From: Boswellia sacra
Lineage: Eukaryota > Streptophyta > Magnoliopsida > Sapindales > Burseraceae
Direction: 5' to 3'
DNA length: 64,000 nt
Assembly (NCBI GenBank): GCA_013180625.2
Contig: SNVD02012289.1
Location: forward strand, 558,001-622,000
In this document: one piece after another, positions 11,480 through 24,359 of the stretch
Layout: each line of letters starts with the position of its first letter
How positions within the stretch are numbered: position 1 is the stretch's first letter
Made by a program: the position numbers and the translations under genes
The notes under the pieces: generated by a model
What the model saw: the letters and a program-made list of their open reading frames with translations, nothing else
Database searches by the model: none
Told to the model about the DNA's origin: nothing

Positions 11480-12450
11480 GGCCCCGTTTGGGTTCAGAAC
11501 AAAAGGTGGAATTGGGAGAATTTTTCTAAATTCTGTCCAAGGCCTTGCGTTTGGCTTGGCTGATTTTGAAGGAGAAGGGGCCAGGACAAAGTTTTGTCCC
11601 CAACCCCCCTTCAGTCCCAAATGTTCAGGACTCCTCTCTCTCTCTCTCTCTCTCTCTCTCACCTTTGTTTTTAAATTATAAAATAAAAAATTAAAAATTA
11701 CCATTGGACGTCAGTCGCTGCCCGCCATCGATCACCGTTGAAGTCGCGCGTTGACGAACACCGCTATCACCTCTGGACTTGTCATAGCCAACCCTCTCTG
11801 AATCAGTTGGCTTCTCTTCCATTCCGATCTGATCGATGGAGATCTAGTAGTCAAAATTTCACTCTAAACTTTAATTGCCAAATCTCCGTCGATCGAAGAC
11901 TGGAACGAAGGAGATGCCAATGGATTTGGAGAGAGCTGGCAATGATGAGTCCAGAGGTGATAGTGATCTTTGTCGATGCATGACTTTGACGATGGTCGAC
12001 GACTGACGTTGACGACTAAAGCAGTTGCTCGAGCAAGTATTGTATTTTTTAAAAAATTTATTTTAAGAAATAATTTTAAATTTATTTAAATATATAGTTT
12101 AAAATTTTAATATTTAAGGTTATTTTTAGATTTTAGTTATTTTGTATGGATAATTTTAATATTTTGGTCTATATAAAATTTAACTTTTTAGAATCTAATT
12201 TTTTAATATGTTATTATATGATAAATATAAATATTTTATATAATTAAATAAAAATTAATATAATATTTTATAAATAATTAAATTAATTTTGAATAAAATT
12301 TAAATAAATTTATGTTTTAAAAATAATTTTTTAAAAATTATCATTTAATAATATAATTCAATTTTATAGTTTATCAAATACAAGATTGTACTCTATCTAA
12401 CTTAATCTTATATTACACAAGTACAAGACAGTACCGTATAAAATCGGGCC
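11480..12450. mobile_element. Possible PIF/Harbinger-like non-autonomous element
   Basis: The left end GGCCCCGTTT and the right end AAATCGGGCC (reverse complement GGCCCGATTT) form a short inverted repeat. A TAA triplet flanks both sides (11477-11479 and 12451-12453). TAA/TTA target sites and GGCC-type ends are known for PIF/Harbinger and Tourist elements. The interior has a (CT)n tract, a GC-richer 300-bp part and an AT-rich right half, with no transposase. The short repeats make this call tentative. Confidence 0.4.
11634..11660. repeat. (CT)n microsatellite
   Basis: About 13 uninterrupted CT/TC dinucleotides lie within the putative element. Confidence 0.9.
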
Positions 12451-12786
12451 TAAATGCTTCCATAATTTTTGTTTCTGTTAAAAGGTTTTCACCCTTGTTT
12501 ATTATTATTGGCAAGCCAGTAAAAAACAACGAATAAGAAAAATAGAAAAAATCTACTTTGTTATTATATAGTTAGCGGAGAAGTACTTCATTTCGAAGAC
12601 AGAAAGTCAAAAGTCAAAAGGGAGAAGCTGACATGAGTGATGCATTATTGTTGAGTTCAATGTTCATCTTAGCTTTTAGCTCATGTAATTTTCCCATAGT
12701 ACAAATAAGCTTAACACTTGATCTTGTCTGGGTACAATAATACCATCTTTCATCTCTCCGCCACAGGATTCTCGTTACTTGAAAAG
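12451..12786. promoter_or_regulatory. Upstream region of the HGSNAT-like gene
   Basis: This AT-rich leader region precedes the ATG at 12787. A TATA-like TTATTATATAG lies near 12560. No stronger motif was seen. Confidence 0.35.
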
Positions 12787-15700
12787 ATGGCCGAAATCAA
12801 AGCCGAAGCCACCCTCCAACACCCTCTCATCATAAGCTCTGAAAACGATGTCGACGACCCACAAAAGCTTCAACCCAAAACAAAACGTGTAGCTTCACTG
12901 GACATCTTCAGAGGCCTTACGGTGGCGGTATGACTAACTAAATACCTTCCTTTTGTTCAAAACCTGTTTTAATTATGAAGCTTTATTAACTAATTTGGCG
13001 CTTTTTTTTTCCCTTTGTTGGTTACGTGGGTTGCAGTTGATGATATTGGTGGATGATGCAGGAGGTGAGTATCCCACAATAGGTCACGCTCCATGGAATG
13101 GCTGCAACCTCGCTGATTTTGTCATGCCTTTCTTTTTATTCATTGTGGGAGTGGCCATTCCACTTGCTTTCAAGGTTGGTTTTTGCTTACATCCAATTAT
13201 TCTATGGACGAAATTGGTTGCGTTGATGTGTGGTAAATGAAGCGTTAAAATTTGGAAGTTCAGCGTAATTATGGTTAGTTTTTAAAGTTGAATGAACAAC
13301 AAAATATAAAACATAAAACTAGGAATGGTATTAGAATAAAGTTGGTATGATGATGCTTGCTGCATATTTGATGATTTTTTTTTTTTGGGTTTCAAATTTC
13401 TTGTAGAGAATACCAAGCAGGCTTGAAGCTGTGAAAAAGGTTATTCTTAGAACGTTGAAACTCCTCTTTTGGGGTATCCTACTGCAAGGTCAGTTTCAAT
13501 TTCACCTACTTTGCTTTTATTTTTGACGGTACAATTTTACCAGTTCAGCTTGAATCTGGGAAATATGATGATTCTTGGTTGTAATTCCACTCTTGGCCTT
13601 TGAAAATTGCAATTTCAGTGCTAAAATCTTTAAGATTTGAACTATCTGTCAATGAATAAAGACGGAACACTGAGTCAAGACTTTAGTTAATTTTAAGAGT
13701 ATTTTTGTTTTTTATTAGGTGTAATTTCTTGTTTCTTTGAAAAAAAAAAAAAAAAAGAAGGAAAATCCGGTGGTGATTTGCTACAGAATTGCAACATATT
13801 TTGCGGTTCATGCACTACATATCATGCAGAGACATCAATATCTTAACTTCTGTAGTCTTGATTGCCAATGGTACCGGAATGATCAGATAGTTGTAGATAG
13901 AAACTTAGGTGCTTAGGCAGATAAGTTATTATCGGCCAGAAGCCTCTTTCTACAACCTTTGAATTCTAATTTTTATCGAAGTCATATGTAATTTCCTTTT
14001 CCAAGAAAACCCAGCGGTTATTGCCAACCAAGCCAAAACATTTATCGAATTATCGTCTGTTATAATTTAACAACTTGACAAAGTACATGGAGGAATCACA
14101 TCTCTTGTTAACAGATTCTCCCATATTTCATTACCTGAAAGAGCCTTACTTTGATGTTACCTTGCACCATTGTCTTATGAAGGTGGCTTTTCTCATGCTC
14201 CTGACGAACTAACATATGGGGTTGACATAAAAATGATAAGATGGTGTGGCATTCTCCAGGTAATTGTGGCCAAAGTTCAACATACTTGGCACTCTTCACA
14301 AATTAAGGTCTCTTCTTATTTTTCTATATATCATGGCATGGGTGGACCTATGCAGTAATTGAATTTACTTTTTCTAGAGAATTGCTTTGGCATATTTGGT
14401 TGTCGCACTGGTGGAGATCTTTACAAAAGATGCGCAAGACAATGATCGATCACCTGGTCAGTTCTCTATTTTCAGGTTATATTGTTGGCACTGGTAAGTT
14501 TATAATTCTATTGTTTTTATGGATTATTAGTAATACCTGTCATATTCATATAACAAGTTTTGATGCATATTTATTTCTGAATTTGCAGGTTGGTTGGTGG
14601 GTGTGTACTTATTCTTTACTTGGCCTTACTTTATGGAACATATGTCCCTGATTGGCAATTCACCATTCATAACAGGGATAGTGCTGATTTTGGGAAGGTT
14701 TTTACTGTAAGGCCCGTGGTTTCCCATAACTCATTTATAGAATCATAAAATATCTGACCTGATATTGCTGTACTCATATATACATAATCAAAGATGTTTG
14801 TCCAGACTTTATTTTTTATTTCTTATCATTGGTATATGAGTCAGTATGTAGTTCATATGGGTTATCGCTAGCCTGGAGGCACACTAGACGAAATATTTAT
14901 GTATAACCAAGAAACAAGATGTTTTCAAAATAGAGAAGTTTGGTGATGGCTGCATTTTCTTCTTATTAAGGTGGCAGCCCAGGGATGACACTAACTAATT
15001 GCTTTTCAAATTGTGTGCAACTCAAATGTTATCATTTCTATTCAATTTATATTATTCTCTGTTAATTTTAGGTAACCTGTGGTGTTAGAGGAAAACTGGA
15101 TCCTCCCTGTAATGCAGTGGGATACATTGACAGACAAGTTTTAGGAGTCAATCACATGTATCATCGTCCAGCTTGGAGGAGATCTAAAGTGGGTAGCAAG
15201 AAGACGGAACATCTATTTAGATTTGAGGTTACTAGTTGTGGGATATGGTTGATTCCTGTTACCAGTGTTTAATATTTTCTGAAGTGCCACAGGCTTGCAC
15301 CCAAGATTCTCCCTATGCGGGGCCTCTAAGGAAGGATGCTCCATCTTGGTGTCGTGCACCTTTTGAACCTGAAGGAATCCTAAGGTTTGTTGCTCATCAT
15401 TTTACTTTATAGTATGCTTCATTGTAGTACTAAGGAAGTAGTGAAAACTCATGGTTAATCAATGGCCAGTGAGAATTGCTGGTGCCTTATGCCTAACACC
15501 ATCTTATGACATACTAGAACATTCTTAGGAAGGCTGCCCTGATGCTAAAAGGCAGAACTCTCCCTCTTAACCATTGTATTGAAGCATTTTTTTTTCTTCA
15601 TTTCTTTATATGCATGGTTTTATTTACTGTAGCATGAAGCTTATGGGTGCACCAATCCATCAAAAGACATGAGTTAAAGTCTATGTTGAATATAACTCAC

Positions 15701-16905
15701 ATATTATATGGTATATAAATTTTGAGAAATGTATTTGACTGAGGTATATTATTAATTGCAGCTCCATATCTGCTATTCTCTCTACAATTATAGGTGTGCA
15801 TTTCGGACATGTGCTTATAAATCAGCAGGTTAGGTCAACTTTGTAGTTAAATGGTTTATGGCTTCAAAATGTGGATCTTGATCCATTTCTCTTCTGAATT
15901 TCTCTTATAGGGTCATTTAGCTAGACTCAGGCAGTGGGTCGTGATGGGAGTTGGTCTCCTCATTTTTGGACTTACACTACATTTTACAAATGGTGATTGG
16001 GAAGTTTGAAATTCTTCATACATATTTTTTTTGATAAATAGATTATCTATTCATCAGTTCTAATGTTTTTGTTTTGATTGCAGCTATTCCTTTGAATAAA
16101 CAGCTGTACACTTTCAGCTATGTATGTCTAACATCTGGAGCAGCTGCGCTGGTTTTCTCGGCAATATATGCCCTGGTAAGATGGCTTTATAAGACTGATA
16201 GCTCCCAGAACATTTGTTGATTTGATATCAGTAATTGTGGGAAATGCATATATCTGCCAACCCCATACTATGTGCCACATTAAATAGTGGCATTCACCCA
16301 CATGCACATGCCACAATGTATTAAGGGTATGATATGAGCATCCGACTAAAGCATCTCTGAGTCATTGTATCAGAGTGCTATTAATATTCTCTTATTTACT
16401 TTTGCCTCATCTAATGTAAGTATTCTGGTATGCCAGGTTGATATTTGGGGTTTGAGGTTCATTTTTCTGCCGTTGAAGTGGATTGGCATGAATGCTATGT
16501 TTGTTTATGTAATGGCAGCTGAAGGCATCTTTGCAGGATTCATTAACGGGTGGTATTATGGTGACCCACATAATACACTGGTATGTTCTCTTGCCATGGT
16601 ATTGTGTTTACGTTAAATTAAAATGCAGCAAGAATAACATGAAACAGATTTTTATTCTTTGCTTCTGCCCAAGAATGGATATCATTAGCAGTACGCTGGA
16701 TCTGTATTTTAGATTTTCTTTGATCTATATTTATAAGGATTTATCTAATTTGTGGCAGGTATATTGGATTAAAAAGCATGCTTTCACTGGAGTTTGGCAT
16801 TCAAAAAGGGTGGGCACTCTACTTTATGTTATCTTTGCAGAGATCTTATTCTGGGGTATTGTTTCTGGCATTTTGCATAAGCTGGGATTTTACTGGAAGC
16901 TTTAA
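12787..16905 (+). CDS. Heparan-alpha-glucosaminide N-acetyltransferase-like membrane protein (complete)
   Basis: Thirteen exons give a 464-aa protein: 12787-12927, 13037-13174, 13407-13488, 14183-14259, 14378-14475, 14589-14706, 15072-15188, 15293-15384, 15762-15828, 15911-15992, 16084-16175, 16437-16580 and 16759-16905 (1395 nt in frame, all GT-AG). After a soluble N-terminus comes SLDIFRGLTVA (residues 37-47), then IGHAPWNGCNLADFVMPFFLFIVG. His64 in this HAPWNG motif matches the catalytic His of human lysosomal HGSNAT. Many hydrophobic segments follow, consistent with about ten membrane spans. The luminal loop encoded by exons 6-8 is Cys- and Pro-containing, typical of plant members. Length matches plant homologues (about 470 aa). 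The animal enzyme moves an acetyl group from acetyl-CoA across the lysosomal membrane onto heparan glucosamine. Plants lack heparan sulfate, so the plant substrate is unknown. Confidence 0.92.
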
Positions 16906-17880
16906 TTGTTTGTTTGATGTACATGTATATATACGTATACCTGTCATTGAATGTAAACATCAGTTGCAAATGTTTATGTACTCAGAGAGCAAAGCTAGTG
17001 GTTTTCATTGATAAATCATGTTCATGTGCGTCATTGTAATGTAATAACACAAAGCAACAAGGTGTATCATATTTTCAAAGTTTCGGGTGACAAGCTATGG
17101 CCTCCATTCTCAAAATCTCTTAAAAGAGTGGCACAACGGTATGGCATTCTCTAGGTTTTTGGGTACCTGTGATCTGACTTATCCATAGATGAAATACCTT
17201 GATATCTCATCTCATCCAATCCCCATTTTTTCTGATATTGACTGTCAGAAAATTATCAAAGTGACAACAATTTGGAAAAGTGTAAACAGTAGTCAAATTT
17301 CGGGATTTGTTTGAAATTTAGTTAATTTCTTTTTCTGCTAGCCAAATTTTTATTTCTTCTTTTTATGCACTAATCAAGTTCAGAGTTATCGAGTAAGGTA
17401 TCAAATCATCGAGTGCTTCTATTCAACACTTTGCTTGAACCTTATTAGTGTATAACTAGAGAATCAAATCAACATTGGGCAAGTTATCGAGTTACCACTC
17501 TACTTTATAGTTTGATAATTCAATAATTGTTTAGATTATTAAAAAAAATACGGTTTAATTAAGCGGAAACAGTAGCTTTAATTTGAATACCTTTCGTATT
17601 TTCCTAACGATTTTAGATGCTGGTCGACAAGGACACAGGGGGATGACTAGTGGCGTGTTTCCTAAGAAAGATGCTACCGTCTCCTTAGTAAAACTCGAAA
17701 AATCTCAATCCAACCAACCTTATGAGATGAGGCCCATTAGGCCTAAAAGTACCAATTACCCAGTGGAGGACCCATATTAAACACCGCTCCGTGACGCTTT
17801 TCTTCGGAAACAAGTCGAACTCTCTCATTCCTTTTCTTCCTTTCTGTCTCCTCCTGCTTGACGTACATCGATCAGAGAAA
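16906..17880. other. Intergenic: HGSNAT-like 3' UTR and RPT5 promoter
   Basis: The first part is probably 3' UTR. The right part is the RPT5 promoter and CT-rich leader. No other gene is seen. Confidence 0.6.
17731..17743 (+). promoter_or_regulatory. Site II-like (TCP-binding) element pair before RPT5
   Basis: GGCCCATTAGGCC at 17731-17743 contains a GGCCCA core and an inverted GGCC about 150 bp before the RPT5 ATG. GGCCCA/TGGGCC (site II) elements are known in promoters of plant housekeeping genes. A TATA-like CATATTAAAC follows at about 17772. Confidence 0.5.
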
Positions 17881-20800
17881 ATGGCATCGGCAATGGTAGA
17901 AGACTCCTTCGAAGATGACCAGTTGGCCTCGATGACCACCGAGGACATCGTCAGAGCCTCCCGTCTTCTAGACAACGAGATTCGTGTCCTTAAGGTCCCA
18001 GATCTCCACTTTATGTTGCTCTTTCTTTTCCTTTCTAAATTACACTGTATTTTACTTTAATATCTATTTCGATAATTCGGCTGCTTTCCGTAGTGATGTG
18101 AATTAGTATTACGATTTATCTCTTTTTATATTCGTTATTCTCTTGATTTTGATGTTAGTTTTAGTCCTTTTGTTGTGTTCATAGGTGTCTTTTTGGTTTG
18201 CAGCGACGTTGTTGTGATTTAGGGTTTCAGTTCTGCTGTTGGAAGTGTATTTTGCTTTATTTCTGTATGTATGTTGTTCTGTTTATCAGAGGGTTTAGTA
18301 CGTGCCTTAGTCACTTGCTTGACAAAATTCTGGTTCATATAATTTTATTTTTTTCTCTGGGTTTTAGGAAGAGTTGCAGAGGACAAATCTTGAGTTGGAT
18401 TCGTACAAGGAGAAGATAAAGGAGAATCAAGAGAAGATTAAACTTAACAAGCAGCTTCCGTACTTGGTGGGAAACATTGTTGAGGTAGTTCCCTTTCTTA
18501 ATCTGCTTGTTTCTTCTGAAATTTCTAAATTTTTTCCCTGTAAAATTGTTAGTTATGTTGGTTCTGTGTTTTGAGTGGTGAATCGAGCTATATATTTTTT
18601 TTGACTATTATTTATGGTATTATGTGGGATGAATAAGGCATAAACCGTGTTTAAACTTGCAAGGACCGATAAAGATTGTTTCTGCTTCTGTTGTGACAAA
18701 TTCAAATGTAGCAGCTGTCTGAAGCAGATTTTGGATGGGATTTCGATTGAGTTATATTAATTCTGCTTGAAGCACTTATCTCCAAAGGGAAAAGAATAGT
18801 TGAATTATGGCTTGATAAGGTTTTAATTTTAGTCTTTTTCTGTGTCCAGATATTGGAAATGAATCCTGAGGATGAAGCAGAGGAGGATGGTGCAAATATT
18901 GATCTTGACTCACAAAGGAAGGGAAAATGCGTAGTGTTGAAAACATCCACCCGTCAGGTGAGACACCTTTTGTTACAATTGTTTTTGTGCATATCTGTTC
19001 ATGAAAGGAGGAGTTTGATCTGTGTGATTATTGTTATGTTCAGTAACTGATTCTGCTTTTTTTTTTTTATTATTATTTTTTTTTTAAATTGAGAAGTTTG
19101 GAAATGCTACTCTGTAATGTTGATGCTGATAACAATTTGTAATTTATCTACTCGCAGACCATATTTCTTCCAGTAGTTGGCCTCGTTGACCCTGATAAAT
19201 TGAAACCTGGTGATTTGGTTGGGGTCAACAAGGATAGCTACTTGATCTTGGACACGTTGCCATCTGAATATGATTCCCGAGTGAAGGCAATGGAAGTTGA
19301 TGAGAAACCAACTGAAGATTATAATGACATCGGAGGGCTGGAGAAGCAGGTAAGCATCTTACTTGTGCTTTTTAAGATACTTGCTAGTGTTAGAAAATTC
19401 CAAAAGTTAAGGTCTTTTTTTTAAACTAATCGTTTTTGGGACAGATCCAAGAACTAGTTGAGGCCATTGTGCTGCCAATGACGCACAAAGAGCGGTTCCA
19501 GAAATTGGGGGTTCGTCCTCCTAAGGGAGTTCTCCTATATGGACCTCCTGGTACTGGGAAAACTTTGATGGCTCGTGCCTGTGCTGCACAAACAAATGCC
19601 ACTTTCCTGAAGCTGGCAGGCCCACAACTTGTCCAGGTATGATATTCTTCTTCATATGCTGTTGATGAATTAAATCTGGCATTTTGTGCTCTGCATCAAT
19701 TTATGATTTCACTAACCACTTAATGATGTATGATGTTTGTAAATTCTTTATGTATTTCAATCAATGAGAAACTTAGCTTGAATACATGTAGATGTTCATT
19801 GGGGATGGTGCCAAACTGGTTCGTGATGCATTTCAGCTTGCAAAAGAGAAATCACCCTGCATCATTTTTATTGATGAAATTGACGCAATTGGCACAAAGC
19901 GTTTTGACAGGTGAAGGGTATCTTCCTGTCATCATATCCTGAATGGTCAAACTTTAAATATATTATTTCTTTGGGTTGGTGTCACTGATGGCCATAAATA
20001 GCCTTGCTGATATTAATGTGGTTGACTGCAGTGAAGTAAGTGGAGATAGGGAGGTACAGCGAACTATGTTAGAGTTACTCAATCAGCTTGATGGATTTAG
20101 TAGTGATGATCGAATTAAGGTTCGTTACTGCTCATACTACTGCTCATTCTTTTATTTACTCTATTTTTGTCATTTTGAACAGTTAGAATTTCACCAGAGG
20201 GTCTGCATGTTTTTCTATTGAGTTGTGTTAGTGTTCCTGAGATATGGGGGATGAAGATTATGCTGTTGTGGACGCAGCACTTGGAATAAGAACATCTTGT
20301 TTTAATTTAGGATGCATGAATATTAACCTTGTGACCTTGTAATTTGCAGGTGATAGCTGCAACAAATCGTGCAGATATCCTTGACCCTGCTCTTATGCGT
20401 TCTGGTAGATTGGATCGCAAAATTGAGTTCCCACATCCGAGTGAGGAAGCAAGAGCTAGAATTTTGCAGGTGTCTCTCAGAATTACTTTATTTAATGTAT
20501 TTGTGCATGTCAGGTTTTCTGTGGAAATCTTATGAAAATTTTAAATGATTGATTTTGTAGATCCACTCTAGAAAGATGAATGTACATCCAGATGTCAATT
20601 TTGAAGAACTTGCTCGCTCCACTGATGACTTCAATGGGGCACAGCTGAAGGCTGTTTGTGTTGAAGCAGGCATGCTAGCTCTTCGCCGGGATGCTACTGA
20701 GGTGTGTAGTTTCTTCTCTCTGTGTCTGTGTTTGTAGAACCTTAAAGAATCAGTGTATTATACATTCTTATGACGAATACCAATTCAAGTTTTTTGATGT

Positions 20801-20891
20801 GGTCTTATGACAGGTGAACCATGAGGATTTCAATGAAGGTATCATCCAGGTTCAGGCTAAGAAGAAAGCAAGCCTAAATTATTATGCATAG
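17881..20891 (+). CDS. RPT5: 26S proteasome regulatory AAA-ATPase subunit RPT5 (6A homologue), complete
   Basis: Ten exons encode 422 aa: 17881-17994, 18368-18484, 18850-18957, 19158-19349, 19445-19636, 19792-19910, 20032-20119, 20350-20469, 20561-20701 and 20814-20891 (1269 nt in frame, GT-AG borders). The N-terminal helical region (residues about 25-70) is the RPT coiled coil, followed by the OB domain. Walker A GPPGTGKT is at residues 210-217 and Walker B IIFIDEID at 265-272. The AAA second region ([21 protein letters not shown]) includes arginine-finger residues. The protein ends in YYA, the HbYX motif that docks RPT5 into the 20S alpha ring and opens its gate. Arabidopsis RPT5A is 424 aa. 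The product forms part of the hexameric unfoldase of the 19S particle in nucleus and cytosol. The start is chosen at [13 protein letters not shown], which opens the conserved N-terminus. Confidence 0.97.
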
Positions 20892-23659
20892 ACAAAAAGC
20901 TTGAGAAGCACACTTGGAAGGTTTTATTCAAGCAACCAAGAAGACAGCAAGCTTTGGGTCAGGAATCTCTGTTCATATAAGAAGCAAATATGTTTACCTT
21001 TTGCTTGCTTTATTATTGTAGTACTTCAATTTAATGTAAACCATGTCATACTTGGAATTTTTAGGAGTAAACCATGAGATGCTGACAAATGCCTGAGTAT
21101 TTAAATTAAACTGCTGCTATGTACTCGTAGCATCTCAAATGGATCGTCCGAATTCTTCTCTTATGTTGTGAAATTCTTTGCTCAGACACAATGATAGTTG
21201 AGAGTTTGTTTGTTTGCAGAATTGCTTGTCTTTTGATCTGAAGAATCTATACTTCTTCGGTGACGAGAAGGAATCTCGTAATAGTGAAGCTGCGTGCCAA
21301 TCATCATGTAAGCAAACAGAGAACTTCAAAAGCCAAAGGACGTATTTTTAGTCAAATGGATTGTAGAAACGCGATAAATACAAATCCTAGTGCTCGTTTG
21401 CTAGCATGGTAGTGTTTTCTTATTTAGCAAAAACACGTCAAAACCATTTTCTCCATTGTCCCTTATTCGCCTTTTTTTTTTAGTTTATTCGATTTCTATT
21501 TTAATTTTAAGTAAGCGCTCCCGAAGCATGCAAAATTTTAGTCATATCTATAAAAATAATTTTTTATATGAAAATACGTGCGGAACATTTAAAAAAAAAT
21601 TGTGAAAATGGATAAAACTTAAAAAGGCGCTTGAAACTAATCATTTAAAAATTTCAATTGACACCCCCGACAGATCAACATGTTTTTTTGGGTGTCAAGT
21701 TATCAAACATCTAATTTTTTTAGAAGAAAGTCAATCTTTTACAACGCTCCTAATTAGGATCAATTTTTAGTTTCTCCTTTGAAAATCGTATAAACAATCA
21801 TTTATAACCAAACACCAAAAGAACATGAACAAGTTAAAAAGTCTTCCTATGCGCGTGATAGCCTTATCATTAGCTTAATGAGGTTATTAATAATAAACAT
21901 GAATGAATAAGGCAAAAGTCTTTTGATGTGTATGATAGACTTATCCTTAGAGGTGTCATATGTCCCAATGAATATTATAAAATTAAAAGAATGTGTACTA
22001 CGTAAAATAAGATATTATAAAATTTTAAGAATGTGTAATACTTAAAATAAGATGTATATCGTAAATATCAAAGGTGAAAATGACAATAGGAGTACAAACT
22101 GTACAATACATGACATGTAGTAGAATTCATGCCCATTTGACACGTCTACAATGGAAAGCAAAGGGTACTACTATTTGCACAAGTTGGGGGGAGGTATCGT
22201 ATTATTATTTATTGTCATCTTTCCACTGAAATGTAGAAAAATTTAAATTTGACCAAGAAATGATATATCTTCAAAATCTTGATCATTTTTGTTGGGTTTG
22301 ATTTGGATAATGGACTTAATATATATATGTAGACAATGACAAAATGCAGCACCATACGCCGTGCTACCAGATAACAGTACAATCAATAAAAATGAATTAT
22401 CAAAGTCCTTTAATATTATCAGGAAAAAATATTTTAAAAAATTAGATAACAAAAGAATATTTTTATCTTCATTACAAGAAAAAAAAAATCATGAATGCAC
22501 TGACGTTTTAACATATTCTATTAATTCTTAATAGAAATAATAAATTTTATATTAATCTATTTACTTAAGATGTATAGGATATTAAGTGGGCGCATAAAAA
22601 TGTATTCAGCATTTAAAATTTAGATGAGGAAACTTTTAAGTAATTTATGAGTATTCTTTACAGTTTATGTAACTCCACCCAAATTTTGCTCAATTGGGAG
22701 GTTTTTAAATAAAGGTGGGTTATAATTTTAAATTTAATTCTGTTTTAAACATATGAGAAATAATCTAAAACTAAATTAAATCTTTTTCTCATAGACTAGG
22801 ATGATGATGAAACTGCATGGATATGGATCGAAAATATCATGTGAGTTATTAATAGAAAAGCTATCAAATGCAACAGCTTTGGCCCATAGTTCTGTGAATC
22901 CTTCTACATAATTTATTGCAATTGGTATATTAGACAGTAAAATTTATTTGAAAGAATTGCAAAATCGACCAATATCAAGGGATATTTTATTTCAGCCTTA
23001 TTTGAAGTACTTGTATATGGATGCTATAGTTATACAAAATTTAATTATTTGAATCTGGGTTCCTATATATACGTGGTTCCTTGTTCAATTTTAAGTACTT
23101 GTATGTTTAATGTATGCTTTTACCACTGTTTTTATCCTTAAGTAATTCTACTCCAGGAATGATAACCCAGATAACAAAAGCAACATAACATAAGCACCCG
23201 GTTACCTTTGATTAAAGGATTTAAGGATTCAGGTTCTCAAAGTCACAAATGCTACTCGTTTCATTTTTCAAAGAAATTATTGAAATCCCCTGTTAATATT
23301 TGCCTACTCAAGACATTTCTAACAATGGAACAAATTCTAAGTATATTACTAACAGGGATACTCCGCGTAATTTTAAGAACAACTAATCCATATTACTTGA
23401 GCTTCCAAGCTTCAATGGAACTAATGAGAACACTGAACAAATCTTGGAAAAATAAACAAAAATTGTGCTCTAATACAAGAAATAGGACTGCAAAACTGAA
23501 CGCTCGTCAACAACTGGCTTATTCATCAACAGAAGTCACGGATGAATATGACGTGCATGCAAGGAGTTTTCATCACCCAGAGTTGGCATGAAGCGTGATT
23601 TCCAAATTAATCACCTCTGATTCTGAACTCTAATTCCTACAAGGGATTGCTGTTTCACA
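20892..23659. other. Intergenic AT-rich stretch, no recognised gene
   Basis: RPT5 3' UTR probably extends to about 21070. The rest is AT-rich. One 127-codon open frame (23208-23591, plus strand) has no recognisable domain and A-rich composition, so it is not called a gene. Confidence 0.5.
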
Positions 23660-24359
23660 TTCATTCCCAGTGGCGTAGCCAGAATATTGAACTAGTGAGG
23701 GCAAACTTTGATCAATGATGAGAAAAAATATATATATATTATTCATCAGTAAGTCCTAAACAAAAATGGGTTACAATTACTGTGCAAAAATAGTGATATT
23801 AATGCGAACAAAACGAAAAAGTCTAGTGACATTAATGCAAACTGTACATCAACAATAAAAGTCAACTATTGCAAAAAGAAAGAAACAAATTGCTTGGCAG
23901 GAAATATCTCAAAGCAGGGACGGAGCCAGCAAAGTAAATTAGTAGGGGCAATAACTTTCTACAACAATATAAAAATAAACAAGGAAAATCAACATGCAAA
24001 AAGTCTTGGCATCATTTAATACTACATGTGCATCAAAGCATAACAAAAGTTGAAGAAACTTACAGGATATGTTTAGAGAAAACCACCGAAGGAGTTCATA
24101 ACTCATAAGGCTAAAGAAATACAAGCACACAAAAGAGCTTCCATTCATAATAGATGTTGTAAGAGCAGTCAACCATGAAATGACAAAATGTTCTTCAAAA
24201 CCTGAAATAATATGAACAAGAACTCAAGATCATTTTAAGAATAATTTGTCTCCAAAAATTTAAAGTCGAATTATGATACTAAAAAAATCATACATGAATA
24301 AATCAAAACTAATCTTACTAAAGTAATGATATTGATGTATATTACCTCATTTTAAAAAT

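Noticed and set aside
23208..23591. 127-codon plus-strand open frame left of the hAT element
   Set aside because: No domain, A-rich composition, no promoter or splice context; likely chance.
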